Source of the DNA: Candidatus Obscuribacter sp.
Lineage (GTDB): Bacteria > Cyanobacteriota > Vampirovibrionia > Obscuribacterales > Obscuribacteraceae
Assembly: GCA_021772095.1 (NCBI GenBank)
Contig: JADYXR010000197.1
Location: forward strand, 27,685 to 91,684
Reading direction: 5' to 3'
Length of the DNA: 64,000 bases
The position numbers were made by a program, and so were the translations under genes. The notes below the pieces were generated by a model. That model saw only the letters and a program-made list of their open reading frames with translations. It ran no database searches and was not told where the DNA came from. This document shows, in pieces, positions 1-8,518 of the stretch. Every line of letters begins with the position of its first letter. Positions within the stretch are counted from its first letter, which is position 1.

Positions 1-1
1 A

Positions 2-151
2 CCTGCTCACGAAGGTAACGTCAAACACGCTCAGCGAGCCATATCCGAGGAGCTGTTCGATTCCGTTGTAGCACTTCGTGATGGTGCTAGTCCTCAACAA
101 AAAGATATCGCCGTTGAAGAAGAACCTGTTGAACTTCGCTGCAGCGCATAA
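2..151 (+). CDS. C-terminal fragment of an unidentified protein (cut by left edge)
   Basis: Reading frame 2 is open from the window edge to a TAA at 149-151 and gives 49 residues that begin PAHEGNVKHAQRAI and end in an acidic tail (VEEEPVELRCSA). The ORF track omits it because the start codon lies outside the window. The frame contains a plausible amphipathic helix (AISEELFDSVVALRDG). It is convergent with the copper operon on the other strand, with about 90 bases between the stop codons. I do not recognise the family, and the coding call rests only on the open frame and its protein-like composition. Confidence 0.4.
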   Translation, partial: PAHEGNVKHAQRAISEELFDSVVALRDGASPQQKDIAVEEEPVELRCSA

Positions 152-244
152 TCGAAGCAGCGCGGAAACAGAAAAGGAGGCATCGTGATCTGCATTTCTG
201 TTGCAGTTTTCATAACCGCCTCTTTTGCAGCCTTTGACGGCATG

Positions 245-1963
245 TTATTTGCTGTGATCCATCTCCGGCATTTTGCTGTGATCCATCTCCGGCATTTTGC
301 TGTGGTCCATCTCCGGCATTTTGCCGTGGTCCATTCCCGGCATTTTGCTGTGATCCATTCGACCACGAAGTTGGACAGGATCAATCCGACCGGATTTTAT
401 ATCTGACATAAGTCTGTCATATTCGTTCGGTGGTAAAACCCGCACCAGATTCATCATCCCTTGCATCATCGAACTCCATTGAGGAGCGAGGTAGTTGTTT
501 TCCGGCTTAGCTACCGCAGCATCCATTGGCATCATCATCAGCTGATCTTGTGGATAGCCGGGACCCTTTTGGCTGTTTGAATCTTTTCCCAAAACCGAAG
601 CGGCCTCGGAATTGCTGCCTTCCGTGTGTCCGATACCGTGAGGTGTAGCTTGATCTCGATCAACCGTGTTACCCATGCCTCTTCCCATAGCCGGACCCAT
701 CTCTTCGCTGGTTGCACTTCCCTGGGTGACAATGCCCATTCCTTCTTCCATGCCACCACCGGTATGCATGCCATGACCTACGTGCGCCATCGGTCCAACC
801 ATTGAAACCATGTTGTTCATCATGTGGTGAGGCATATGACAATGCAACATCCAATCACCGACGTATTTGGCTTCAAATTCTATGTCTCGCGCCTGAGCAA
901 CGCCGACAATAACAGTATTTCCTGGGAACCAAGCTGACTGAGGTATGCGACCACCTTCAGTACCGGTGACGTAGAACTGATGGCCATGAAGATGAATTGG
1001 GTGGTGGTCCATGCCCAGATTAACCAATCGAATTTTGACCCGGTCGCCGAGCCGCACTATCAGCGGTGTAGTTGCTGGTGCCGATTTGCCATTCATCGTA
1101 AGCCAGTTGAATTCCATACCCATCGAATTTGGTACTGGGTTGTTTTGTAGTGCAGCGAATTCCTGCAAGATAATTCCGAACTCTTTGTCGACTGGCGGAG
1201 TTTGTGGCTTCTTCGGATGGATGACGAACATCCCGATTGCCCCCATCATCTCCTGCATTGCGCCATGCGAATGATAAAAATATGTACCGTTTTGATGAAG
1301 GGTAAAGTCGTATGTGAACGTCTCACCAGGCTTAACGGGAGGCTGGCTAATGAAAGGCATGCCGTCCATAGGGATAGGAATCTCAAAGCCATGCCAATGA
1401 ACAGTAGTGTCTTCGGGCAGATTGTTATGGAAAATCACACGCACATGATCTCCTTCATTTACCTCAATGATCGGACCAGGAACACTGCCGTTATATCCCC
1501 ACAAAGTGAGAACTTTTGCAGGTCCCATGCCGGAAGCGGGTAATAATTCTCGTTTTACTATTTCAGCCGTAAGATGAAATACCTTAACGCCGTTTTGCAT
1601 TGTCCAGGGCAAATGTTTTATATCGGGTGTAACGACTGACACCGTACGTGGTGCCAAGCGCGAGCTAGTCACAACCGGCCGGAATGCTTTCCGGGTTCTC
1701 ACTGATGCCTTCTTGCTATGATTTTTATCCGCATGGTTCATTTTGGTGTGGTCCATGCTACGCATTTCGTTTCTTTTTTGCTTAGTTGCTGGCATTGGCA
1801 TTTTGCTGTGGTCCATGCCATGATGCATGTTCATCTTGCTGTGGTCCATGCCAGGCATGTTCATTTTGCTGTGGTCTTGTGCTTGCGCGCCGGAAAGAGA
1901 CACGGACACTGCCACAAAAGCAAAAACACTAAAAGTTTTTATAGCTGCTCGGTGAGAAATCAT
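245..1963 (-). CDS. Two-domain multicopper oxidase, Met/His-rich (copper tolerance)
   Basis: 572 aa exported multicopper oxidase. A signal peptide ends near AQAQ (about residue 29). All copper motifs are visible: HWHG and YHSHG (residues about 190-235) in the first cupredoxin domain, HPIHLHGHQ and HCHMPHHMMNNM (about 320-385) in the second. Only two cupredoxin domains are apparent between residues about 110 and 400, so it resembles two-domain MCOs rather than three-domain CueO/CopA. Both ends carry repeated MDHSKM-type metal-binding motifs; the C-terminal one is a tandem repeat with unit MPEMDHSK. The probable role is periplasmic Cu(I) oxidation or copper buffering. It starts 15 bases after the stop of the upstream TolC-family gene, so the two are likely co-transcribed. 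Family assignment is firm; the substrate is inferred. Confidence 0.9.
   Translation of the reverse strand: MISHRAAIKTFSVFAFVAVSVSLSGAQAQDHSKMNMPGMDHSKMNMHHGMDHSKMPMPATKQKRNEMRSMDHTKMNHADKNHSKKASVRTRKAFRPVVTSSRLAPRTVSVVTPDIKHLPWTMQNGVKVFHLTAEIVKRELLPASGMGPAKVLTLWGYNGSVPGPIIEVNEGDHVRVIFHNNLPEDTTVHWHGFEIPIPMDGMPFISQPPVKPGETFTYDFTLHQNGTYFYHSHGAMQEMMGAIGMFVIHPKKPQTPPVDKEFGIILQEFAALQNNPVPNSMGMEFNWLTMNGKSAPATTPLIVRLGDRVKIRLVNLGMDHHPIHLHGHQFYVTGTEGGRIPQSAWFPGNTVIVGVAQARDIEFEAKYVGDWMLHCHMPHHMMNNMVSMVGPMAHVGHGMHTGGGMEEGMGIVTQGSATSEEMGPAMGRGMGNTVDRDQATPHGIGHTEGSNSEAASVLGKDSNSQKGPGYPQDQLMMMPMDAAVAKPENNYLAPQWSSMMQGMMNLVRVLPPNEYDRLMSDIKSGRIDPVQLRGRMDHSKMPGMDHGKMPEMDHSKMPEMDHSKMPEMDHSK
247..362 (-). repeat. 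24-bp tandem repeat encoding MPEMDHSK
   Basis: About 4.6 copies of a 24-base unit (core ccatctccggcattttgctg on the + strand) make up the 3' end of the multicopper oxidase gene, running to the stop codon. Copies differ by one to three bases. In frame, each unit adds one DHSKM-type putative metal ligand set, so copy number would change the number of candidate copper ligands. Confidence 0.9.
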
Positions 1964-1978
1964 TTTTTATAATCCGAT

Positions 1979-3427
1979 TTAGTAGTGATCAACATTGTGA
2001 TTTTCGTCCAGCGAGCTAATGTCGCCTTCTTCTGAAGCCATTGTTCCTTGTAATCCAGTGAGCTCACCATGTTCAAATTGCATACGCGGAACGTCGAGTC
2101 CGCCGCTCAGCAAAAAGCCGTCTAAGTGCGTTGAGCCTTGCTGCAAACGAACTAAGGACGAGATGTATTTTTGCCGTACCTGATAAGAAGTGCGCTTGGC
2201 GATTAGCACTTGTGGATAAGCCGCGGCCATTTGAGCAAACTTCGTTTTTTGCAGCTGATAAGCTTCGTCTGCACGCGGCAAAATTACATTGCGGTATCGA
2301 GTTACAGCATCAAGGGCCGTATTGTAATCTCGCACTGCGTCTGCAAGTTGAATACGCAATTGCATTTTTAGTCGATCTATTTCTCGCTCTGCAATCAAAA
2401 GCTCCGACTGTGCAGATGCGATACCGCCTGGATTGCGATTAAAAATCGGCAGAGTTATTCCCACCTGAGCATTAGCTAAAACTCCGGTGCGTGGTGGTTT
2501 TCCGGCATCACCAGTATCAAGAAACTCAGTGCTGTAACCCATAGCGCCACGAACAAACAGATCCGGCATCGGTTCAGCTTTAGCTCGGATTGCTACAGCC
2601 CGCGCTCGCCGAATTTGTGCCTGAGCCGCTTTCATTTGCGGACTTTGTTCAATCAGCCGCTTATATAATTGTGCCTCATCTATTGGTCCAAGTCGGTCTT
2701 CAAGATTTCCTGAAAGTCGAACGGGTGCCATCTCAGGGGTACCAAGTAATACAGCCAAAGTGCGCCACGTTTGGTGGTATCTATTTCTTGTCGCTACTAA
2801 TTCGTGCTCAACTAATTCTTTGTCAATACTTGATTCCAGGTAGTCAGGCTTGTCTGCTTGTCCTACGTTAAACAATTCCGAAGTGGTACCAGTTGCGTCC
2901 CGTGCCAATGTCGCTAGTTCTGTTTGTAGATCAAGCATTTCTTGGGCGCCTAGTACTCGATAAAAAAGCGCGCGAATTGTATTTACAACTCGTTGTTTCT
3001 GGCTTTCTGACTCAATCACAGCTTGCGCAACTTCGGCGCCGTAAACGTCGCGCATTTTCTTTAGCTTTCCGCCAAGTGGGATTGTCTGAACGACAAAGCC
3101 TAAATACGTCGGTTTTTGATTAAGCGCGCGAAAAGCAAAATTTTCTACTTCACCGCCAACAACTGGATTAGGTAAAAGCCCGGCTTGCTTCCTCCGTCCT
3201 TCAGCAGCTCGAATTATTGATTCGGCTTGTACCAGAGTCGGATTAGTTTGAATCGCCAGTTGTTCGACTTGGGTCAATGACATCGCAGATGCAGGCGAAG
3301 ATAAAGTTATAGGTTGTCGCAGCTCTGGTCCTTTTGGCTGTAAAACTTGCGCCTCTGCACTGCCATTAGTCATCGTAATTGCAAATGCTAAAGCCAGGGA
3401 ACTTGACTGTTTTACTGTTAATTTCAT
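1979..3427 (-). CDS. TolC/CusC-family outer-membrane efflux protein
   Basis: About 482 aa from the ATG at 3427, which follows AGG and leads directly into a signal peptide (MKLTVKQSSSLALAFA...GSAEAQ). The ORF track starts 18 codons earlier at a GTG, which would put a polar stretch before the signal sequence. The body has the two repeated OEP halves: LTQVEQLAIQTNP with coiled-coil helices and FYRVLGAQEML, then RAVAIRAKAEPMPDL, GITLPIFNRNPG and a second long coiled coil (IAEREIDRLKMQLRIQLADAVRDY). The motifs fit outer-membrane channels of metal RND pumps (CusC/CzcC). No RND or membrane-fusion gene is in the window. It is the first gene of a two-gene unit with the multicopper oxidase, consistent with copper efflux. 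Confidence 0.87.
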   Translation of the reverse strand: MKLTVKQSSSLALAFAITMTNGSAEAQVLQPKGPELRQPITLSSPASAMSLTQVEQLAIQTNPTLVQAESIIRAAEGRRKQAGLLPNPVVGGEVENFAFRALNQKPTYLGFVVQTIPLGGKLKKMRDVYGAEVAQAVIESESQKQRVVNTIRALFYRVLGAQEMLDLQTELATLARDATGTTSELFNVGQADKPDYLESSIDKELVEHELVATRNRYHQTWRTLAVLLGTPEMAPVRLSGNLEDRLGPIDEAQLYKRLIEQSPQMKAAQAQIRRARAVAIRAKAEPMPDLFVRGAMGYSTEFLDTGDAGKPPRTGVLANAQVGITLPIFNRNPGGIASAQSELLIAEREIDRLKMQLRIQLADAVRDYNTALDAVTRYRNVILPRADEAYQLQKTKFAQMAAAYPQVLIAKRTSYQVRQKYISSLVRLQQGSTHLDGFLLSGGLDVPRMQFEHGELTGLQGTMASEEGDISSLDENHNVDHY

Positions 3428-3672
3428 TATAAACCTGATTAGTGTTTGCGAGCATGCGTTCAGCATCTTCCGGTTTGACACATTACCTGCTCGCGGCTAC
3501 ACCCATGCAATGCATTCTGAAGGGGCTCTATGTTCGTGTAAGGCTGGTATTCAAATACTTGGTGATGAGATCCTGTTGAGCCATTTGCACGCTTGTCTAA
3601 CGTGCTGATCGATAACTCTCCAGTTTCACCGACTAACCGTGGTGCACCTTTAAATTCGTTTTGTTCGAAGAA

Positions 3673-4602
3673 TTATTCTTCGACTTTGAATCCTTGCGTG
3701 CTGTTCTTTAAATTGAGAATAGCAGCCATCTTCGACATGTCGCCGATGATGCGGCGTTCTTTGACGCCGGTTGATTGTTGTCTCAGATCGGCAATCACAT
3801 CGTTGGCCTTCATGATCGAATCAACCGAAATCTCAGAGATTCCCAGGTGACCGTTTTCGAGAACTTTGAAGTGACGGCGCGCAACGCCATCTTTAGGACG
3901 CATATCGGCACGGCTGAGACGTTTTTCGCCGGCCACCAGTTCGAATCCCGCGGCAATTGCCACTGTCGGATCAGCCGGACCAGAAAATGGTCCTTTGTTG
4001 AGCTGACATTTAATCGTTTGTCCGCCGCCATCAAGATTGGTGACACGCAAAACGCCATCTTCGTATTTGCAGAGCACATCGCCATCTGCGGCTACCGAGA
4101 TGTTGCCCCAGCTCATTTTGATCAATGCGATCTTGGATGGTCGTTTCACTGAAACCAAAATCTCGCCGCGTTTCAAATTGACGATGCGATCGTTTTCGAC
4201 GGTATATTCGCTACCTGGTTTAAATTTGACCGTGATACCGGAAATCGGACCTTCCAGCTGATTCTCTTGAGGAAACGCGCTGTCGGGCAAGCGCATGACG
4301 CCAGCCAGCGCCGCTTGCGTAACCGCTTCCATATAACCCGGAGTCAATTGAGTGATCCCGCCCTGGAACGATTGCAGGTTTGGCTGCACATCGGTCGGCA
4401 CAATAATCGGCGGAGTTGGGTCAAATCGAGGTGGCGATTGAAACTGCGGATTCATGATGATCGGCGACGGATTGGGAGTCGGTCCATATCCGGGTCCAGC
4501 CGTCAGTCGCGGCACCATCGTCGCTGCCAGGACGAAAGTCGAGACAATGGCAAAAACTGCCAATTGAGAATATCTTTTGTCTGAGTTTTTGTTATCTGCC
4601 AT
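3673..4602 (-). CDS. Exported FecR-like domain protein
   Basis: 309 aa. A short polar N-terminus is followed by a hydrophobic segment (LAVFAIVSTFVLAATMV, about residues 14-30), then a Pro-rich linker to about residue 80. Residues about 120-235 have the FecR-type beta pattern: GSEYTVENDRIVNLKRGEI, then WGNISVAADGDVLCKYEDGVLRVTNLDGG and FELVAGEKRL. The remainder is helical. Canonical FecR proteins regulate FecI-type sigma factors, but no sigma factor is nearby, and stand-alone FecR domains are common in surface proteins. It is transcribed away from the neighbouring + strand genes. The FecR assignment rests on pattern, so it is moderately sure; function unknown. Confidence 0.6.
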   Translation of the reverse strand: MADNKNSDKRYSQLAVFAIVSTFVLAATMVPRLTAGPGYGPTPNPSPIIMNPQFQSPPRFDPTPPIIVPTDVQPNLQSFQGGITQLTPGYMEAVTQAALAGVMRLPDSAFPQENQLEGPISGITVKFKPGSEYTVENDRIVNLKRGEILVSVKRPSKIALIKMSWGNISVAADGDVLCKYEDGVLRVTNLDGGGQTIKCQLNKGPFSGPADPTVAIAAGFELVAGEKRLSRADMRPKDGVARRHFKVLENGHLGISEISVDSIMKANDVIADLRQQSTGVKERRIIGDMSKMAAILNLKNSTQGFKVEE

Positions 4603-4757
4603 GTCTTATATCGCGTTGCAAGGAATAGTATTTCAACGTTTACTTGACTACTTGAAAAATTAGGGCGAGAGCCCGATAGCCGTGCCTAGTATAAATGGTT
4701 TGATTCCTTAAATGCGAGAATTACCGTTTACCCGACGGATTGTATCGATGCATTTGA

Positions 4758-4788
4758 TTGCACTAGTCATATAGTTAAACTGTATTAT
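4758..4788 (+). promoter_or_regulatory. Candidate sigma70-type promoter for the TPR lipoprotein
   Basis: TTGCAC (4758-4763) and TATTAT (4783-4788) are separated by 19 bases, longer than the preferred 17, about 54 bases upstream of the ATG at 4842. The surrounding sequence is AT-rich. This is a pattern match only. Confidence 0.3.
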
Positions 4789-4841
4789 GCAAACGACCAG
4801 ACTGGTATTTGCGAATTTTTGGCGTAGCTCAGGGGTGGTTC

Positions 4842-5507
4842 ATGAAAACAATTTCTATTCTCATTGGTTTGACAGTTGCCATTGGCGCGCTCTCGGCTTG
4901 TAAACCGGAAGCCAAAACTACGACAACTGAAAGCACGACAGAAACCAGCACCACGACCACCACGACGACAACCGCGACCGATACCGCAACCAGCGCTTCC
5001 AAAGAGCCTGGCGTCGATTACATGACGCGCGACGTCGACACCAACATCAAAGAAGGAAACCAAGCCCTTCAAGACAAACAGTTCGACAAGGCAGAACGAA
5101 TTTTTCTGGCGGCGCTGGCACAGTGCGATTTGTATCCCAAACAAGAAGCGCGTCAGGGCGCCATCTTGAATAATCTGGCAGCGATTTACGAAGAAAAAGA
5201 GATGTACGCGCAAGCGGTTCCTCTTTTGAATAAAGCGCAAAAGCTGTTTATCAGAGCGTTTGGACGGAAGAACAAAACGGTTTACATCACTCTGGGAAAT
5301 CTTGGTCGTGTGCTTTCCAAGCAACATCGCTGGGAAGAAGCCGCGAACGTTTATCAGACCGCTGTTTCGCTGATGAGCGAAGACTCTGCCGCCATGAAGA
5401 GTGCTGAATACAAAGACATGGTCACCAAGTGCCAGGAAGCATGGAGCAAAGGTGGCAATGCCTTCAAATCCAATAAGATGGCGGAACGACTCAAAACAAT
5501 TAAATAA
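4842..5507 (+). CDS. TPR-repeat lipoprotein
   Basis: 221 aa. The start is the ATG at 4842, preceded by AGGGGTGG; the track start is an upstream TTG without support. A lipoprotein signal (MKTISILIGLTVAIGALSAC) has the lipobox LSAC, so the mature protein probably starts at Cys20. A Thr-rich linker (residues about 25-50) tethers three TPR-like units: EGNQALQDKQFDKAERIFLAA, ILNNLAAIYEEKEMYAQAVPL, and TLGNLGRVLSKQHRWEEAANVY. It likely acts as a scaffold at a membrane surface. The next gene (DUF2207) starts 14 bases downstream, so they probably form an operon. The long antisense ORF opposite it is a shadow. Confidence 0.85.
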   Translation: MKTISILIGLTVAIGALSACKPEAKTTTTESTTETSTTTTTTTTATDTATSASKEPGVDYMTRDVDTNIKEGNQALQDKQFDKAERIFLAALAQCDLYPKQEARQGAILNNLAAIYEEKEMYAQAVPLLNKAQKLFIRAFGRKNKTVYITLGNLGRVLSKQHRWEEAANVYQTAVSLMSEDSAAMKSAEYKDMVTKCQEAWSKGGNAFKSNKMAERLKTIK

Positions 5508-5521
5508 CAAGGGGCGCCTCC

Positions 5522-7258
5522 ATGAGATCTAAATCTCGAAATCTGAGAATTTCGCTGGTATCGTTGGCGGTGTCATTGTTGGCACTACTGGTGATGTGCC
5601 GCAGCGCCTGCGCCGAACATATTCAGTATCTGGATGCCGACATCCACATTCAGAAAGACTCGTCTGTGTACATCACGGAGTCTTATGTCTACGATTTCGA
5701 AGCGTCAAACCGATATGGTTTTTACAGAAATATTCCGCTCAGTTATTCATCGGGCGGCAAAAATTATTCGGTTGATTTTCATTTATTGAATGTTACTAAC
5801 AGCGAAGGCGATGTCCTCAGAAGCAAAGTTTCGGCCCACGATGACGCAGTCACCATCACGGTTGGCGATCCGCGTGTGGCGGTTTCGGGAAGGCGAATTT
5901 ACAAGATTCATTATGTGCTCAGGCGCGGGTTGCATTTTTTTAACGGCATTCCTGAGTTTATCTGGAGTGTGACCGGTGCTGAATGTCCAGTGCCCATCAG
6001 CCGCGCCGTGGTCAGAGTTTATACACCTGGAAATATTCCGTTCAATTCGATCAAAACAAATGCGTACATCGGCACCCCTGATAACACCGGCAATTTGACC
6101 GTCACCGACGGCAACAATAATATTCAGATTATGGCGACCAAGCTCAATCCGGGTGACGATCTTACTGTCAGCCTGGGCTTTCCGCAAGGATCGATTGCGC
6201 CGCCCAAAGTTTTTAAACAATTAGCTTACTGGCTGTCTGATTGGTGGCCTGCGCTTCTGTTGCCGCTCTTCACCGGATTTTCAGTCGGTGTGATCTGGTG
6301 GCATTTTGGCCGCGATGCCAAAAATCCGGATGGCTCGGTTGCCACCTGGGATCCGCCCACAGATCTGTCTCCGGCCGAAGTGGGAACGCTCTACGACGAA
6401 CGTTGCGACATGCAAGATATCGTCGCCACTTTGATTGATCTGGCCGCGCGCGGACATTTGACCATCAAGGAATCGGCCGTGCAAATGGGCGTCACTACTC
6501 GGTCCGCGCATGAAACTATCGTTTATGTTTTCACAAAAACTGACCCGCCGACTGAAGATGTTGCGCTTCGAGCATACGAGCGCAATTTGTTGCACTTCAT
6601 TTTTGGACCGGGTGCTGATGCTGGTTCTAAGCGATCATTGCACGAGCTGGAAAATAAATTCTTCCAGAGAATTCCAGAACTGCGCGAACAGATTTATGAC
6701 GCGATGCATCAGGAAGGTTATTTTATGCAGAATCCTGAAAACGTTCGCCAAAATTGCACGGGCTTGGCGCTGTTCTTCTGCCTGGTCGGAATGTTGCTGA
6801 TTCTGGCATCCAGTAATGAAACCACAATCCTGCCGTGGGGCATCGGTGTGGTCATCTCTGCCGCGGTGATTGGCTGCTTTGCGTATGCCATGCCGGCTCG
6901 CACGAGGAAGGGCGTAGAGGCGCTCAGACGGTCTTTGAACTTTGCCAGGTTCGTCAATTCAGTCGAGCCTCGGCGAGCCGATCTGATGATTGCCGAGGAC
7001 CCGGAGATTTTCGGACGGCTGCTTCCCTACGCTCTGGTCCTGGGAGTGGCGGATAAATGGGCGGAAGAGTTTCGCTCTGTGATCAAAGTTCAGCCCTCCT
7101 GGTACGAATTGAAAGAAGACTCGAACGGCGATTTCTCGGCTTCAAAGTTCGTCGTGGCGCTCGGTACGGGCATGCGTGTCATGGCAGAGACGATGCAGTC
7201 CGAGCCGCCGGGTGCCAGTCCCAAGCTAGATGTGACAACTGGTGATGTAATAGATTAA
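5522..7258 (+). CDS. DUF2207 family predicted membrane protein (copy 1)
   Basis: 578 aa. Signal peptide (about residues 1-32), then an extracytoplasmic DUF2207 beta domain (IHIQKDSSVYITESYVYDFE, LHFFNGIPEFIWSVTGAECP, residues about 35-225). A membrane helix follows (WWPALLLPLFTGFSVGVIWW), then a cytoplasmic part with PPTDLSPAEVGTLYDE and DIVATLIDLAARGHLTI, and a two-helix hairpin near residues 410-455. This is the usual architecture of the family, whose biochemical role is not established. AAGGGG lies 7 bases before the ATG. A paralogue with the same layout sits at 54007-55758. The preceding lipoprotein may be a partner. Confidence 0.85.
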   Translation: MRSKSRNLRISLVSLAVSLLALLVMCRSACAEHIQYLDADIHIQKDSSVYITESYVYDFEASNRYGFYRNIPLSYSSGGKNYSVDFHLLNVTNSEGDVLRSKVSAHDDAVTITVGDPRVAVSGRRIYKIHYVLRRGLHFFNGIPEFIWSVTGAECPVPISRAVVRVYTPGNIPFNSIKTNAYIGTPDNTGNLTVTDGNNNIQIMATKLNPGDDLTVSLGFPQGSIAPPKVFKQLAYWLSDWWPALLLPLFTGFSVGVIWWHFGRDAKNPDGSVATWDPPTDLSPAEVGTLYDERCDMQDIVATLIDLAARGHLTIKESAVQMGVTTRSAHETIVYVFTKTDPPTEDVALRAYERNLLHFIFGPGADAGSKRSLHELENKFFQRIPELREQIYDAMHQEGYFMQNPENVRQNCTGLALFFCLVGMLLILASSNETTILPWGIGVVISAAVIGCFAYAMPARTRKGVEALRRSLNFARFVNSVEPRRADLMIAEDPEIFGRLLPYALVLGVADKWAEEFRSVIKVQPSWYELKEDSNGDFSASKFVVALGTGMRVMAETMQSEPPGASPKLDVTTGDVID

Positions 7259-7438
7259 GTCAGTAGGTTTTTTGCTTTCGGCGTGCCGAAACTGCTTGAC
7301 CATATCGGGGAACAATCCGATTTGAAACAATTCACAAGAGTTTAACCTCAGCAGTGGCGGGAAAATGTTGAAACGTGGAAAATGGCTTATAAGGCTTGCC
7401 TGTCGTTTTGCTGCCAATTTTTAAGGAGAAGAATCGAG

Positions 7439-8476
7439 ATGTCGAAATCCGATCTCAAATCAGAAGGCTCTTCGCGTGGAATTTCCCGGAGAGTTAAGCA
7501 CGGTCTGCTGGCGATTCCGCTGAGCCTATCGTTGATGGGTTCGCTCGCGATGCCTGACGCCAATGCCGCGGATTCCGACGACGTAGGCTTTTATGGCTCG
7601 GTCACCATTCAGCGAGCAGCCGCTTCGGCCGCCTCCGCGATGGCTAAAGGAGCGTTTGGTGAAGCGCAAGGTGAGTATCGAAAAGCAATCGGTTTCGATC
7701 CCAACCAGGAAGATTTTTACTTTGGTCTCTACCAGTCGAGTGTTAAAATGCAGCAATGGGATCAAGTTGCATTGGCTTTAGAAGAGCTTTTCAACAAGAA
7801 TCCAAAGTTTAAAGACCAGATGCTTTTGGAATACGGTGAGTGCTTATTTCACCTCAACCGTTATGACGAAGCAGAACCTGTTCTTAAAAAAGCGCTGGCG
7901 AAAGTTACAGAACCATCTGTAGTAGATACACGTATCAAGCGCCTTATGGAGAAGAGCATCATCGTTCATGCTCCGGAAGCAGGAACAATTGTTGCTTATA
8001 AGGAGCCGGAAAAATATGTGGCGCCGGAAAGAAGCGGTAAGCTCGAAGCATCGGAAGTTCACGAACACTCCTCCACAAAATCTCTGACCTTTTTGAACGC
8101 ATGGATGAAATGCGAAGGCGTGTTCGTCGCTGAGTACAAGGGTTACGAGCACGAAGGACCGATCTCGTTCTTCAAGCCACCACAAGCAAACTTCGCTATT
8201 AAAGAGTATTTGAAGGGACCACCTTTGAGCCGAACTTTCCCGGTCAAATTTGAATTCCACTCAAAACTCGGCGAAGAAAGACCAAAAGATTGGAAATTCT
8301 CCGATGCGTTGATGCCGAAGAAAGGGCAGCTTTACCTCATCTTCGTGCCCAACTGCGTGCCGATCGACGGGAAGTTTGAAACATTCCACGGTTCGTATGG
8401 GATTCAAGAATATAGCGACAAAACCATTGACGAGATCCACAAGATCATTGAGGAACACCAGGGTGCGGCGAAGTAG
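7439..8476 (+). CDS. Secreted TPR protein with conserved C-terminal domain (paralogue A)
   Basis: 345 aa from the ATG at 7439, preceded by AAGGAG; the track start 19 codons upstream lacks a good site. A positively charged N-terminus and hydrophobic stretch end at DANAADS, a likely Sec signal. Residues about 60-165 form TPR-like helices (AMAKGAFGEAQGEYRKAI, LLEYGECLFHLNRYDEAEPVL). After a linker, residues about 205-340 form a domain shared with the gene at 9915: SLTFLNAWMKCEGVFVAEYKGY, YLKGPPLSRTFPVKFEF, DALMPKKGQLYLIFVPNCVP, and KFETFHGSYGIQEYSD. I do not recognise that domain. It heads a four-gene same-strand block in the order A-B-B'-A'. Confidence 0.8.
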   Translation: MSKSDLKSEGSSRGISRRVKHGLLAIPLSLSLMGSLAMPDANAADSDDVGFYGSVTIQRAAASAASAMAKGAFGEAQGEYRKAIGFDPNQEDFYFGLYQSSVKMQQWDQVALALEELFNKNPKFKDQMLLEYGECLFHLNRYDEAEPVLKKALAKVTEPSVVDTRIKRLMEKSIIVHAPEAGTIVAYKEPEKYVAPERSGKLEASEVHEHSSTKSLTFLNAWMKCEGVFVAEYKGYEHEGPISFFKPPQANFAIKEYLKGPPLSRTFPVKFEFHSKLGEERPKDWKFSDALMPKKGQLYLIFVPNCVPIDGKFETFHGSYGIQEYSDKTIDEIHKIIEEHQGAAK

Positions 8477-8518
8477 TAGCGTGCTGATTACCCAAGTCTT
8501 GATTTATGGAGGTCCTAA

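Noticed and set aside
3665-3683. Palindrome TCGAAGAATTATTCTTCGA over the stop of the FecR-like gene
   Set aside because: On the - strand it is not followed by a T-run, so I do not call it a terminator; it may come from the Glu-Glu-stop codons by chance.
4785-5510. 241-aa - strand ORF opposite the TPR lipoprotein
   Set aside because: The + strand frame has a lipoprotein signal, TPRs and a good ribosome-binding site; the antisense translation has no recognisable feature.
7276-7291. Near-palindrome TTTCGGCGTGCCGAAA downstream of the first DUF2207 gene
   Set aside because: Six-base usable stem, no T-run and no repeat partner; too weak to call a terminator or operator.
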